Below, piece after piece: positions 7,006-14,527 of a stretch of DNA of 15,213 bases (position 1 is its first letter; each line of letters opens with the position of its first letter). The DNA comes from Lachnospiraceae bacterium. GTDB taxonomy: Bacteria > Bacillota > Clostridia > Lachnospirales > Lachnospiraceae. The DNA lies in contig JABZIV010000041.1 in assembly GCA_015258095.1 (NCBI GenBank), positions 1-15,213 of the forward strand. Direction: 5' to 3'. The notes beneath the pieces were generated by a model. The model did not search any database. It saw only the letters and a program-made list of their open reading frames with translations, and had not been told where the DNA came from. A program made the translations under genes and the position numbers.

Positions 7006-9453
7006 ATGAATCAATTTACAATACAGGCGCAAAGGGCTTTGCAACTTGCTATCGAACTTGCAGAGGAGTGCCATCATCAATATATCGGTACGGAACATAT
7101 TCTGCTGGGATTGGTACGAGAGGGGACTGCCGTTGCAGGAAAAGTACTGAAAGCGAACAATGTGACGGAAGATAAAATCATGGAAATGATTGCAAAGTTT
7201 ATCAGTACGGACGGAAAACTCTCTGTTGCGGACCCGAGCGGATATACGCCTTCAGCGAAAAGAGTACTGGAGCAGGCGATGCAGGAATCCAAAGAAAGCG
7301 GATCTCGTCTGGTGGGAACGGAGCATCTTCTTCTTGCCATCTTAAAAGATGGAAACTGTGTTGCGTCGAGAATCATTACGACTCTGGGGGCTTCTACCCA
7401 GAAGATTTATTCTCAGTTGAATTCCGCTATGGGAAGAGACCAGTTTGTAGAAGAGAAAGCGGATAAAGAAAGAAGCGGACGGGTTTCGCAGACGCCGACG
7501 CTGGATCAGTTTTCCAGAGATTTAACCGCCCTTGCGAGAGAAGGGAAGCTCGATCCGGTGGTCGGAAGAGAACGGGAAATTATGCGCATGATCCAGATTC
7601 TTTCTCGTAGAACAAAGAACAATCCCTGTCTTGTGGGAGAGCCCGGAGTAGGAAAAACTGCCGTGGTAGAAGGACTTGCGAACCGTATTGTGGCAAACAA
7701 TGTTCCGGAAGTGATTGAGAATAAGCGTCTTCTCACCCTGGATCTTTCTGCGATGGTTGCCGGTTCGAAATACAGAGGAGAGTTTGAAGAGCGGATCAAA
7801 CGGGTTATTGCGGAAGCGGGAGCCGATGGGGAAGTGCTTCTGTTTATTGATGAGATTCATACGATTATCGGTGCCGGCGGAGCGGAAGGCGCGTTAGATG
7901 CTGCCAATATTTTAAAACCTGCACTGGCAAGAGGAGAACTTCAAATTATAGGAGCGACCACACTGGAAGAGTACAGGAAACATATTGAGAAAGACGCAGC
8001 ACTGGAAAGACGTTTCCAACCCATTACCGTGGAAGAACCTTCGGAAGAAGAGAGCATCGCTATTTTACGCGGAATCAAAGAGAAATATGAAGAGCATCAT
8101 AAAGTGCGGATTGATGACGAAGCCATTTTGGCGGCGGTTAAGTTGAGTGCCCGTTATATTAATGACCGCTATCTTCCGGATAAAGCCATTGATTTGATTG
8201 ATGAAGCCTCTTCCAAGCTCCGGATAACCCATAGCGGAGAACCGAAGACCATAAAAAGGTTGCGAGAGCAGCTTCTTCTTTTAGAGGGAGAAAAGGAAGA
8301 TTGTATCCGCAAGGAAGATTTCGAAGCAGCGTCGCTCATCAAGAAGAAACAGGAACAGAAGAAGAAAAAATTGGATAAAGTACTGGAAGAGTGGAAGCAA
8401 GACAAGGAAGAGAACCAACTTCATGTAACGGAGAGCGACATCGCCCTCATCGTTTCCGATTGGACACGGATTCCTGCAGAAAAGTTGAGTGAGTCGGAAA
8501 GCGAGAAGCTGAAGAAGCTGGAGCAAATGCTTCATGCACGTGTCATCGGGCAGGATGAGGCAGTACATGCTGTTGCGCAGGCAATCAAGAGAGGCAGAGT
8601 GGGACTGAAAGACCCGAAACGCCCGATTGGATCCTTTATGTTCCTGGGACCGACAGGAGTGGGCAAGACAGAACTTTCCAAGGCTTTGGCGGAAGTGGTC
8701 TTTGGTTCCGAGCAGAATTTGATTCGCGTGGATATGTCGGAGTATATGGAAAAATACAGTGTCTCCAAGATGATCGGTTCGCCTCCCGGTTATGTAGGCT
8801 ATGATGAGGGGGGACAGTTGTCTGAAAAAGTAAGACGGAATCCTTATTCCGTGATTCTTTTTGATGAGATTGAGAAAGCACATCCGGATGTCCTGAACAT
8901 TCTTTTACAGGTTTTAGATGACGGGCATATTACGGATTCACAGGGACGAAAGGTTTCTTTTAAGAACACGATTATCATCATGACTTCGAATGTTGGTGCA
9001 GAGCAGATTGTCAGTCCGAAGAAACTTGGCTTTGATTCTTCCGTGGATCAGCGGGATAGAGACTATACGTATATGAAGACGAAGGTACTGGAAGAGTTGA
9101 AGCGTCTGTTTAAGCCGGAGTTTTTGAATCGTATTGATGAAATTATTGTTTTCCGTCCCATCAGTAAGGAAAATATGGCGCAGATTCTGGAAATCATGCT
9201 GAAGAATTTGTATCAAAGAGCGAAGGGGGAAATGAACCTCGGAATCAGTCTGGACAAAAAGGCGAAGTCTTTCTTAATTGAGAAAGGCTATGATCCCAAA
9301 TTCGGTGCACGTCCTTTGAAGAGGACGATTCAGACGGAGGTGGAGGATATTCTTTCGGAAGCGATTCTGGAAGGGGAAGTTCATCCCGGGGAAAAGGTCA
9401 ATCTACGAGTGGATAAAAACGGAGAAGCACTGCGGGCAGCTGTTCGAAGATAA
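7006..9453 (+). CDS. clpC: ClpC-type AAA+ unfoldase, ATPase subunit of the Clp protease
   Basis: An 815-residue class I Hsp100 unfoldase that feeds proteins to ClpP. The N-domain has the two Clp-N repeats (about 1-70 and 77-145). AAA-1 carries Walker A GEPGVGKT (211-218), Walker B LLFIDEIH (278-285) and arginine-finger region ERRFQPI (334-340). The middle domain (about 410-470) is the short ClpC type with a UVR-like segment (EKEDCIRKEDFEAASLIKKK), not the long ClpB coiled coil. AAA-2 carries GPTGVGKT (548-555), ILFDEIE (617-623) and sensor region MTSNVGA. The tripeptide LGF at 674-676 is the ClpP-docking loop, so it should work with ClpP. Full length, no missing motif. ATG 7006 follows AAGGATAAGGTG. 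Unlike Bacillus, no ctsR, mcsA or mcsB lies upstream; radA follows after 21 bases. Confidence 0.96.
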   Translation: MNQFTIQAQRALQLAIELAEECHHQYIGTEHILLGLVREGTAVAGKVLKANNVTEDKIMEMIAKFISTDGKLSVADPSGYTPSAKRVLEQAMQESKESGSRLVGTEHLLLAILKDGNCVASRIITTLGASTQKIYSQLNSAMGRDQFVEEKADKERSGRVSQTPTLDQFSRDLTALAREGKLDPVVGREREIMRMIQILSRRTKNNPCLVGEPGVGKTAVVEGLANRIVANNVPEVIENKRLLTLDLSAMVAGSKYRGEFEERIKRVIAEAGADGEVLLFIDEIHTIIGAGGAEGALDAANILKPALARGELQIIGATTLEEYRKHIEKDAALERRFQPITVEEPSEEESIAILRGIKEKYEEHHKVRIDDEAILAAVKLSARYINDRYLPDKAIDLIDEASSKLRITHSGEPKTIKRLREQLLLLEGEKEDCIRKEDFEAASLIKKKQEQKKKKLDKVLEEWKQDKEENQLHVTESDIALIVSDWTRIPAEKLSESESEKLKKLEQMLHARVIGQDEAVHAVAQAIKRGRVGLKDPKRPIGSFMFLGPTGVGKTELSKALAEVVFGSEQNLIRVDMSEYMEKYSVSKMIGSPPGYVGYDEGGQLSEKVRRNPYSVILFDEIEKAHPDVLNILLQVLDDGHITDSQGRKVSFKNTIIIMTSNVGAEQIVSPKKLGFDSSVDQRDRDYTYMKTKVLEELKRLFKPEFLNRIDEIIVFRPISKENMAQILEIMLKNLYQRAKGEMNLGISLDKKAKSFLIEKGYDPKFGARPLKRTIQTEVEDILSEAILEGEVHPGEKVNLRVDKNGEALRAAVRR

Positions 9454-9474
9454 GGATAGACGGGAAAGAGGAAA

Positions 9475-10848
9475 ATGGCTAAAAATCTGAATCATTTTTT
9501 CTGCAAAGAATGTGGATATGAGACCATAAAATGGCTTGGACAATGTCCTTCCTGTAAAAGGTGGAACACGATTGTGGAAGCGCCGAAAGCGGAACAGGAG
9601 AAGAGCAGGGCATTTTCCAGAGTGTCCAATGGAGTAAAAGCGGAAGCCAGAAAATTAAAGGATATCGAACTTGCAGAAGAAGACAGAATGAAAACGGGCT
9701 TTAGCGAGTTGGACAGAGTTCTTGGCGGAGGCATTGTGAAAGGTTCTCTTCTGCTCCTTTGCGGTGATCCGGGAATAGGAAAGTCCACTATTTTTCTTTC
9801 CCTCAGTCTCTATCTGGGAAGTTCGGGAAAAAGAGTGCTCTATGTTTCCGGAGAGGAATCTTTAAAGCAGATTAAGCTTCGTGCAGAGAGGATGAAGAGA
9901 AAAGAAGGGGATGTCTTTTTTCTTTCCGAAACCAATGTAGAAAATATTGCAGACACGATTCGGGAACTGCAAGCGGAATTCCTTGTGATTGATTCCATCC
10001 AGACTATGTTTCTCGATGGCATTCCTTCTTCTCCCGGATCGGTCAGTCAGGTTCGAGAATGTACGGCATTTTTACTGCGTCTTGCAAAAGAAAACGGTAT
10101 TGCCGTGGGGATTGTCGGGCATGTGACGAAAGACGGCAATGTTGCCGGACCGAAGATTCTGGAACACATGGTGGATGCTGTATTGTATTTTGAAGGAGAA
10201 AGAAATACGGAGCTCCGTATTTTATATGGGCAGAAAAATCGTTTTGGTTCAACGAATGAAATTGCCGTCTTCAGAATGGAGGCGGAAGGTTTAGAGGAAG
10301 TCAAGAATCCGTCCGAGTTTCTACTGTCCGGAAGAGCATTGTCCTCACCGGGGTCTGTTGTTTCTTCTGCCATGGAAGGAACAAGGCCCCTTTTGATGGA
10401 GATTCAGGGACTTCTTGTACCGACCAGTTTCGGTATTCCGAGACGGACAGCAAACGGGATGGATTATAATCGTTTAAATATGCTTCTTGCTGTAATGGAA
10501 AGAAGTTTGGGAATCAGTTGTTCGAAGTACGACGCCTATATAAACATAACGGGCGGAATGCGCATATCCGAGCCGGCAATAGACTTGGCCATCATCCTCT
10601 CTTTACTTTCCAGCTACCGGAATCTTCCCGTTTCGGAAGATATTATGGTGTTTGGAGAGGTAGGGCTCTCCGGCGAAGTTCGTGCGGTAATACAGGGAAA
10701 ACAGCGGATAGAAGAGGCGAAACGCTTAGGTTTTCATCACATTATTCTGCCGGCCTATCATCTTCCAAAAGAGCAGTATGATAGCAGCGGGATTCATTTA
10801 ATTCCCGTAAAAAACATAAGGGAAGCGTTGACAATCTTTAAAAGCTAG
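9475..10848 (+). CDS. radA: DNA repair protein RadA (Sms)
   Basis: A 457-residue RecA-like ATPase that promotes branch migration of recombination intermediates. An N-terminal C4 zinc finger (Cys10, Cys13, Cys24, Cys27 in FFCKECGYE...CPSCKRWNT) precedes the ATPase core with Walker A GDPGIGKS (97-104) and Walker B-like FLVIDSIQT (169-177). The RadA-specific KNRFG motif is at 254-258 in YGQKNRFGSTNE. The C-terminal third is the Lon-protease-like domain (GGMRISEPAIDLAIILSLLSS; FGEVGLSGEVR), which lacks protease function in this family. Length is normal. GAAAGAGG precedes the ATG, 21 bases after clpC, so the two are probably co-transcribed, as is common in Firmicutes. The last 21 bases of the gene contain the -35 box of the tRNA promoter. 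Confidence 0.97.
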   Translation: MAKNLNHFFCKECGYETIKWLGQCPSCKRWNTIVEAPKAEQEKSRAFSRVSNGVKAEARKLKDIELAEEDRMKTGFSELDRVLGGGIVKGSLLLLCGDPGIGKSTIFLSLSLYLGSSGKRVLYVSGEESLKQIKLRAERMKRKEGDVFFLSETNVENIADTIRELQAEFLVIDSIQTMFLDGIPSSPGSVSQVRECTAFLLRLAKENGIAVGIVGHVTKDGNVAGPKILEHMVDAVLYFEGERNTELRILYGQKNRFGSTNEIAVFRMEAEGLEEVKNPSEFLLSGRALSSPGSVVSSAMEGTRPLLMEIQGLLVPTSFGIPRRTANGMDYNRLNMLLAVMERSLGISCSKYDAYINITGGMRISEPAIDLAIILSLLSSYRNLPVSEDIMVFGEVGLSGEVRAVIQGKQRIEEAKRLGFHHIILPAYHLPKEQYDSSGIHLIPVKNIREALTIFKS

Positions 10849-10856
10849 AGTAGAAT
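10828..10856 (+). promoter_or_regulatory. Promoter of the tRNA-Trp gene, overlapping the radA 3' end
   Basis: TTGACA at 10828-10833, a 17-base spacer, then TAGAAT at 10851-10856: a full-consensus -35 and a 5-of-6 -10. The -35 codes for the end of RadA and the -10 lies just after its stop at 10848. Predicted transcription start is around 10863, about 15 bases before the tRNA. Confidence 0.85.
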
Positions 10857-10877
10857 AACGACGTTGTTTTTTGACGT

Positions 10878-10948
10878 AGGGGATTAGTTCAAGGGTAGAG
10901 CAACGGTCTCCAAAACCGCCGATGGGGGTTCGAATCCCTCATCCCCTG
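10878..10948 (+). tRNA. tRNA-Trp (anticodon CCA)
   Basis: The cloverleaf closes by eye. Acceptor stem 10878-10884 pairs with 10941-10947 (7 bp) with discriminator G10948. D stem is 10887-10890 with 10898-10901. Anticodon stem 10903-10907 with 10915-10919 has an A-C mismatch at the outermost pair. The loop CTCCAAA places anticodon CCA at 10910-10912. The T arm 10924-10940 contains GGTTCGAAT, with a G-T wobble in the stem. The 3' CCA is not encoded (GTT follows), so tRNA nucleotidyltransferase must add it. CCA decodes UGG, tryptophan. Confidence 0.95.
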
Positions 10949-10955
10949 TTATTTC

Positions 10956-11003
10956 AAAACCTTAGGAAGATAGCCTATAACGGCTTGAAACCTGAGGTTT
11001 TTT
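10956..11003 (+). terminator. Intrinsic terminator after tRNA-Trp
   Basis: AAAACCTTAGG (10956-10966) pairs over 11 bp, with one U-G wobble, with CCTGAGGTTTT (10991-11001), followed by further T residues. The 24-base loop contains a nested AGCC/GGCT stem (about 10972-10985). It ends the tRNA transcript and, as no terminator precedes the tRNA, probably clpC-radA readthrough too. Confidence 0.85.
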
Positions 11004-11011
11004 TGTTTCTT

Positions 11012-11071
11012 TTTTCCTTCTTTTCCTTCTTCCATTCTAATGGTAGAATGGAAGAGTTTTATGGAGGAAAA
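11012..11071 (+). promoter_or_regulatory. Hairpin and pyrimidine tract able to cover the YitT-gene ribosome binding site
   Basis: A perfect 12-bp inverted repeat, TCTTCCATTCTA (11028-11039) and TAGAATGGAAGA (11044-11055), closes on a 4-base loop ATGG. Just upstream, TTTTCCT (11021-11027) is complementary to AGGAAAA (11065-11071), which contains part of the Shine-Dalgarno sequence (GGAGG, 11063-11067). Together they make a ~19-bp interrupted stem with the ribosome binding site inside it. A second copy of TTTTCCTTC at 11012-11020 could pair the same way. Seen directly; regulatory function is inference. A terminator role (GTTTTA follows the stem) is also possible. Confidence 0.6.
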
Positions 11072-11072
11072 T

Positions 11073-11933
11073 ATGAAGATGAATTGGAAAGAAGATGGAA
11101 AACGTCTTATTGGGGTTCTTGCAGGCGGTTTTCTCATGGCATTAAATTTAAAGACCTTTGTTTCCGCTGGAGGACTTCTACCGGGAGGAGCCAACGGACT
11201 GACCATACTTTTGCAGAGAATCGCCTTGAATTATTTTAATATTGCGATTCCTTTTTCGTTTTTAAATATCACTATTAATCTCATTCCGATTTATATCGGC
11301 TTTCGTTTTATAGGAAAGAAGTTTACCTTCCTTTCTCTGGTTATGATTCTGGTTACCGGATTTTTTACGGATATGCTGCATATTCAGGCAATTACCTCCG
11401 ATATGCTTCTTATCGCGATTTTTGGCGGTATTATGAATGCCATTGCCATTACCTTGTGCCTGCGGGTGGATGCCACTTCAGGGGGAACCGATTTTATTGC
11501 CATTTTCTTATCGGAAAAGAAAGGCGTTGATACCTGGTTTCTTATATTCTACTTTAATGCGGCAATATTATTGATAGACGGCTACCTTTTCGGATGGGAC
11601 AAGGCGTTGTACTCGATTATTTTTCAGTATGTTTCTACACAGACCCTGTCTTTTGTTTACAAGTATTATCAGAAGATGACCTTTTTTATCATTACAGATT
11701 ATCCGCATGAGATTTCATCAGGGATTCATGATGTTTGTCACCACGGAGCCACGATTTTGAAGGCGGAAGGAGCGTATGGGCATGAGGAGAAATATCTGGT
11801 TTACTCCGTCGTCTCCTCTGTGGATGCGAAGAAAGTAAAGATGAAAATTAAGGACATCGATCCCAAGGCCTTTATTAATACCGTGCATTCGAAAGATATC
11901 ATGGGAAGATTTTATATGAAACCGAAGGATTGA
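11073..11933 (+). CDS. YitT-family membrane protein (YitT + DUF2179)
   Basis: A 286-residue integral membrane protein of the YitT family, whose transport or other function is not established. The N-terminal membrane domain runs about 10-200, with family blocks FVSAGGLLPGGANGLTILL, a helix-rich middle and the loop LRVDATSGGTDFIAIFLSEKKG (SGGTD at 136-140). The C-terminal DUF2179 domain (about 204-282) has FFIITDYPHEISSGI, HHGATILKAEGAYGHEEKYL and the end segment FINTVHSKDIMGRFY. I chose ATG 11073 because GGAGG sits 5 bases before it; the in-frame ATG at 11040 lies inside a hairpin loop without a ribosome binding site and would add 11 residues not expected in the family. ATG 11079 is also possible. 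The HAD gene follows after 18 bases. Confidence 0.88.
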   Translation: MKMNWKEDGKRLIGVLAGGFLMALNLKTFVSAGGLLPGGANGLTILLQRIALNYFNIAIPFSFLNITINLIPIYIGFRFIGKKFTFLSLVMILVTGFFTDMLHIQAITSDMLLIAIFGGIMNAIAITLCLRVDATSGGTDFIAIFLSEKKGVDTWFLIFYFNAAILLIDGYLFGWDKALYSIIFQYVSTQTLSFVYKYYQKMTFFIITDYPHEISSGIHDVCHHGATILKAEGAYGHEEKYLVYSVVSSVDAKKVKMKIKDIDPKAFINTVHSKDIMGRFYMKPKD

Positions 11934-11951
11934 TCTCTGTATAGGAGGCGT

Positions 11952-12590
11952 ATGAGTAAGTATAAGAATATTTTTTTAGACCTGGACGGAACGATACTTG
12001 ATTCCGGACCGGGCATTATGAAGTCAGTGCAATATGCGTTGGACCATTTTTCTCTCTATCATCAGCCGAAAGAAAAGCTGAGACGGTTTATCGGGCCGGC
12101 CCTTACGGATTCTTTTATGACGGTTTACGGGTTTAGTAAGGAAGAGGCGGAAGAGGCCTTATCCTATTACAGAGAATGCTATCCGAGTAAAGGAATTTAT
12201 GATGCCGTGTTGTACCCCGGGATGAAAGACTGTATAAAAACTATGGCGGAGGAAGGAAAGAAAATTGTACTTCTTACTGCGAAACCCATTGTATTTGCAA
12301 GGCAGATTCTGAGCCATTTTCAGATTGCACCCTATTTTTTTCTGCAAATCGGAACAGATTTGAATGAAAGAGATTCCAGTAAAGCGCATCTTATTGAGAA
12401 GGCTCTACGGGAAGGAGATCTGAACAGAGAAGATTGTCTGATGGTGGGCGACACAAAATATGATATTATAGCGGCGAAAGAAGTCGGTCTGCATTCCGCG
12501 GCTGCCTTGTATGGCTATGGACTTCTTGAGGAAATTCAGGATGCGGAATACAGAATTGAAAAGCCGTTGGATTTATTGTCTATTATATAG
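11952..12590 (+). CDS. HAD-superfamily phosphatase, phosphoglycolate phosphatase-like
   Basis: A 212-residue HAD hydrolase of the subfamily IA type. Motif I is FLDLDGTILDSG, with nucleophile Asp10 and acid/base Asp12. The helical cap spans about 15-80. Motif II is VLLTAK (Thr109), motif III Lys144 in DSSKAHLI, and motif IV VGDTKYDIIAAK (Asp167, Asp171). All four catalytic motifs are intact. Such enzymes remove phosphate from small molecules such as phosphoglycolate, pyrophosphate or nucleotides; the sequence resembles Gph/PpaX-type proteins, but substrate cannot be assigned. AGGAGG stands 5 bases before the ATG. It probably shares a transcript with the YitT gene (18-base gap). The 102 bases that follow separate it from the ABC importer. 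Confidence 0.9.
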   Translation: MSKYKNIFLDLDGTILDSGPGIMKSVQYALDHFSLYHQPKEKLRRFIGPALTDSFMTVYGFSKEEAEEALSYYRECYPSKGIYDAVLYPGMKDCIKTMAEEGKKIVLLTAKPIVFARQILSHFQIAPYFFLQIGTDLNERDSSKAHLIEKALREGDLNREDCLMVGDTKYDIIAAKEVGLHSAAALYGYGLLEEIQDAEYRIEKPLDLLSII

Positions 12591-12601
12591 GCATAAAACA
12601 G

Positions 12602-12688
12602 ATTGCATGAACCGAAAAGGGAATTGCATAAGCAGAAAAAAGGAATTGTATCAAGCGAAAAGCGGACAGTATAGACAAGAAAGGAAAG
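12602..12688 (+). repeat. Degenerate 21-22 bp tandem repeats before the ABC operon
   Basis: Four units begin at 12602, 12623, 12645 and 12667 (spacing 21, 22, 22). Each of the first three starts ATTGCAT or ATTGTAT and ends in an A-rich GAAAAGG-like tract; the fourth (CAGTATA..GAAAGG) is more diverged. The spacing is two DNA helical turns, so the A-tracts lie on one face. The last unit runs into the ribosome binding site (AAGGA, 12681-12685) of the lipoprotein gene. A -10-like TATAGA occurs at 12670-12675 but its -35 is poor. Confidence 0.6.
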
Positions 12689-12692
12689 AGGG

Positions 12693-13748
12693 ATGAAGAA
12701 AAGATTTGCTTTGATTTTATGTGCTCTCGTGCTTTGCCTCGGTTTATCCTCCTGTGGAGGGGCGAAAGCGGAGAAAGACGAAAAGAGCAGCACGGTAGCT
12801 TCTACGGAATCCGGTAAGGAAACGGCGAAAGCGGAAGAAAAGACAAGTTCTGAAGAGACGAAGGAAGAGACAGGGGCGGAGATAAAAATCGGTTCACTGA
12901 AAGGGCCGACAACCATCGGGCTTTTGCATCTGATGGAAAAGACGGAAAAGGAAAAACTGCCCTATAATTTCCAGATGGAAGCGACACCGGATGCTCTTCT
13001 GCCGGAATTCGTTTCCGGGAAAGTGGATATAGCTGCGGTTCCTGCCAATATGGCAGCCGTACTTTATCAGAAATTGGATAAGGATGTTCTTGTTTTGAAT
13101 ATCAATACTTTAGGCGTTTTATATGGTGTTAGCGGAAATGCAGAGGTTCATGGATTTCAGGACATTGCAGGGAAAACGGTTTACAGTACCGGGCAGGGAG
13201 CAAGCCCGGAGTATTTATTGAATGCACTCTTACAAGCGAACAATCTATCTGCGGATATTTCTTTTTTTACGGAGCCGACCGAGATTGCGGCGAAACTGAA
13301 GGAGAATCCGAATGCCGTTGCCATTCTTCCGGAACCCTTTGCTACTGCGACCCTTGTGCAGAATACGGCATTGGAAAGAAAATTCTCCTTAACGGAAGAG
13401 TGGAATAAGTTATATAGCGGTACGGATTTGCCGACGGCGGTTACTGTAGTAAGAAAGTCTTTCTATGATGCCCACAAAGAGGAAGTCCGTGCGTTTTTAG
13501 AGGAAGAAAAAAAGAGTATAGAAGAAGTTGCTAAAGATCCGGAGGAGACAGCGCGTCTTTGCGTGGAAAAAGGAATCATGCAGAAGGAAGAACTTGCAAA
13601 GAAAGCCATTCCGTCCTGTAATGTTGCTTTCGTGGATGGAGAGGCAATGAAAAAGGATTTGCAGAAATATTTTGAAGTCTTGTTTGAAGCGAATCCGAAG
13701 TCTTTGGGAGGAGCACTTCCGGGAGAGGATTTCTATTCTTCATTGTGA
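12693..13748 (+). CDS. ABC importer substrate-binding lipoprotein (SsuA/TauA/THI5-like fold), substrate unknown
   Basis: A 351-residue lipoprotein, the capture subunit of the importer encoded with the next two genes. Signal peptide residues 1-20 end in the lipobox LSSC, so Cys21 is lipid-modified. Residues 22-64 are a low-complexity Lys/Glu/Ser/Thr tether. The binding domain starts around 65 (IKIGSLKGPTTIGLLHLM), followed by LLPEFVSGKVDIAAVPANMAAVLYQKL, TLGVLYGVSG, GKTVYSTGQGASPEYLLNALL and AVAILPEPFATATLVQ. This is the two-lobed layout of nitrate/sulfonate/taurine and thiamine-precursor binding proteins. Orthologue-like proteins with GPTTxGL and VPANxAxVLY are, from memory, widespread in gut Clostridia without a proven ligand. 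No TPP riboswitch core is visible upstream. Its stop overlaps the GTG of the permease. Role in import is secure; substrate is not. Confidence 0.88.
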   Translation: MKKRFALILCALVLCLGLSSCGGAKAEKDEKSSTVASTESGKETAKAEEKTSSEETKEETGAEIKIGSLKGPTTIGLLHLMEKTEKEKLPYNFQMEATPDALLPEFVSGKVDIAAVPANMAAVLYQKLDKDVLVLNINTLGVLYGVSGNAEVHGFQDIAGKTVYSTGQGASPEYLLNALLQANNLSADISFFTEPTEIAAKLKENPNAVAILPEPFATATLVQNTALERKFSLTEEWNKLYSGTDLPTAVTVVRKSFYDAHKEEVRAFLEEEKKSIEEVAKDPEETARLCVEKGIMQKEELAKKAIPSCNVAFVDGEAMKKDLQKYFEVLFEANPKSLGGALPGEDFYSSL

Positions 13749-14527
13749 CGAAGCCCAGAAAAGATGATGAAAGTGAGCGTATGAAGAGATTCGTAAAGGG
13801 AATCGGCATATTGTTTTTTTGGTGTGCGCTCTGGGAATTGTCTGCCATTTTGGTAGACAATTCCTTTATTTTGGTGGGACCGGTAGATTCTTTACGGCAT
13901 CTTATTCTTTTGATGACAGAAGCGGACTTTTTAAAAACGGTTCTTTTTACCACTGCTCGAATTCTTTCTGCGTATGCTTCTGCCCTTTTCCTTGCGTTTC
14001 TTTTTTCTCTTTTATCGTACGACCACCCGCTTTTAGCCGAATTCCTTAAGCCGCCTCTCTTTCTTCTTCGGAGTCTTCCGGTTGCGAGTTTCGTGATTAT
14101 TTTACTTTTCTTTATCGGTAGAGAGAGTTTGTCTTTTTTTATCGCTTTTTGGATGGCATTTCCCATCTTTTATTTTAATCTTTTGGAGGGACTGTTTGGC
14201 GTGGACAGGAAGCTTCTTGAGATGAGCGAAGTCTTTCATTTTTCTTTCTGGAAGAGATTGCGCTATCTCTTCCTTCCGGGAATCTATTCCGAATTGCTGA
14301 GTGCGGCTAAACTTGCTATGGGACTTTGTTGGAAAAGCGGTATTGCTGCGGAACTGATTGGACAGGTGAAAGGCAGCATAGGGTACCAATTGATGGATGC
14401 CAAGGTGAGTTTGTCTATGGGAGAAGTCTTTGCATGGAGTCTTGTGATGATTTTCCTATCCAAAATATTTGAATGCCTCGTGCTATTTCTTTTAGAAAGA
14501 GGAATTGGAAGGGAGTGCAGGACATGA
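13745..14527 (+). CDS. ABC importer permease (SsuC/TauC-like)
   Basis: A 260-residue inner-membrane permease with about six hydrophobic segments (roughly 17-37, 66-91, 103-124, 130-149, 183-200, 228-250). The cytoplasmic coupling loop, which contacts the ATPase, runs from Glu159 to Pro178 (EMSEVFHFSFWKRLRYLFLP). It fits the EAA-loop spacing, though the usual Ala-Ala is Met-Ser and the usual Gly is His165. GTG 13745 overlaps the lipoprotein stop (GTGA), which suggests translational coupling; ATG 13781 (MKRFVKGIGILFF) is a good alternative, just before the first helix and after AAAGTGAG. The stop overlaps the ATPase start (ATGA). Together with the lipoprotein and ATPase it forms one importer, presumably as a homodimer. 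Confidence 0.87.
   Translation: MTKPRKDDESERMKRFVKGIGILFFWCALWELSAILVDNSFILVGPVDSLRHLILLMTEADFLKTVLFTTARILSAYASALFLAFLFSLLSYDHPLLAEFLKPPLFLLRSLPVASFVIILLFFIGRESLSFFIAFWMAFPIFYFNLLEGLFGVDRKLLEMSEVFHFSFWKRLRYLFLPGIYSELLSAAKLAMGLCWKSGIAAELIGQVKGSIGYQLMDAKVSLSMGEVFAWSLVMIFLSKIFECLVLFLLERGIGRECRT

Noticed and set aside
11040..11072. ATG 11040 as the start of the YitT-family gene
   Set aside because: It lies in a hairpin loop with no ribosome binding site and adds non-family residues; ATG 11073 has GGAGG 5 bases upstream.
12602..12688. CRISPR array
   Set aside because: Units are 21-22 bp, degenerate and contiguous, with no constant repeat and variable spacer pattern.
12591..12692. TPP or other vitamin riboswitch upstream of the ABC operon
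   Set aside because: The region is only 102 bases, purine-rich and repetitive, with no conserved riboswitch core or strong stems.
12511..12696. A 61-residue reading frame with 7-residue pseudo-repeats
   Set aside because: It overlaps the HAD gene in another frame, lacks a ribosome binding site and its repeat simply reflects the 21-22 bp DNA repeat.
13576..14166. A 196-residue Lys/Arg-rich reading frame on the minus strand
   Set aside because: It is antisense to the lipoprotein and permease genes and has no recognisable motif or ribosome binding site.
14473..14523. An earlier in-frame start for the ABC ATPase
   Set aside because: ATG 14524 has a good ribosome binding site and the ATGA overlap with the permease, and begins at the normal first strand of the domain.
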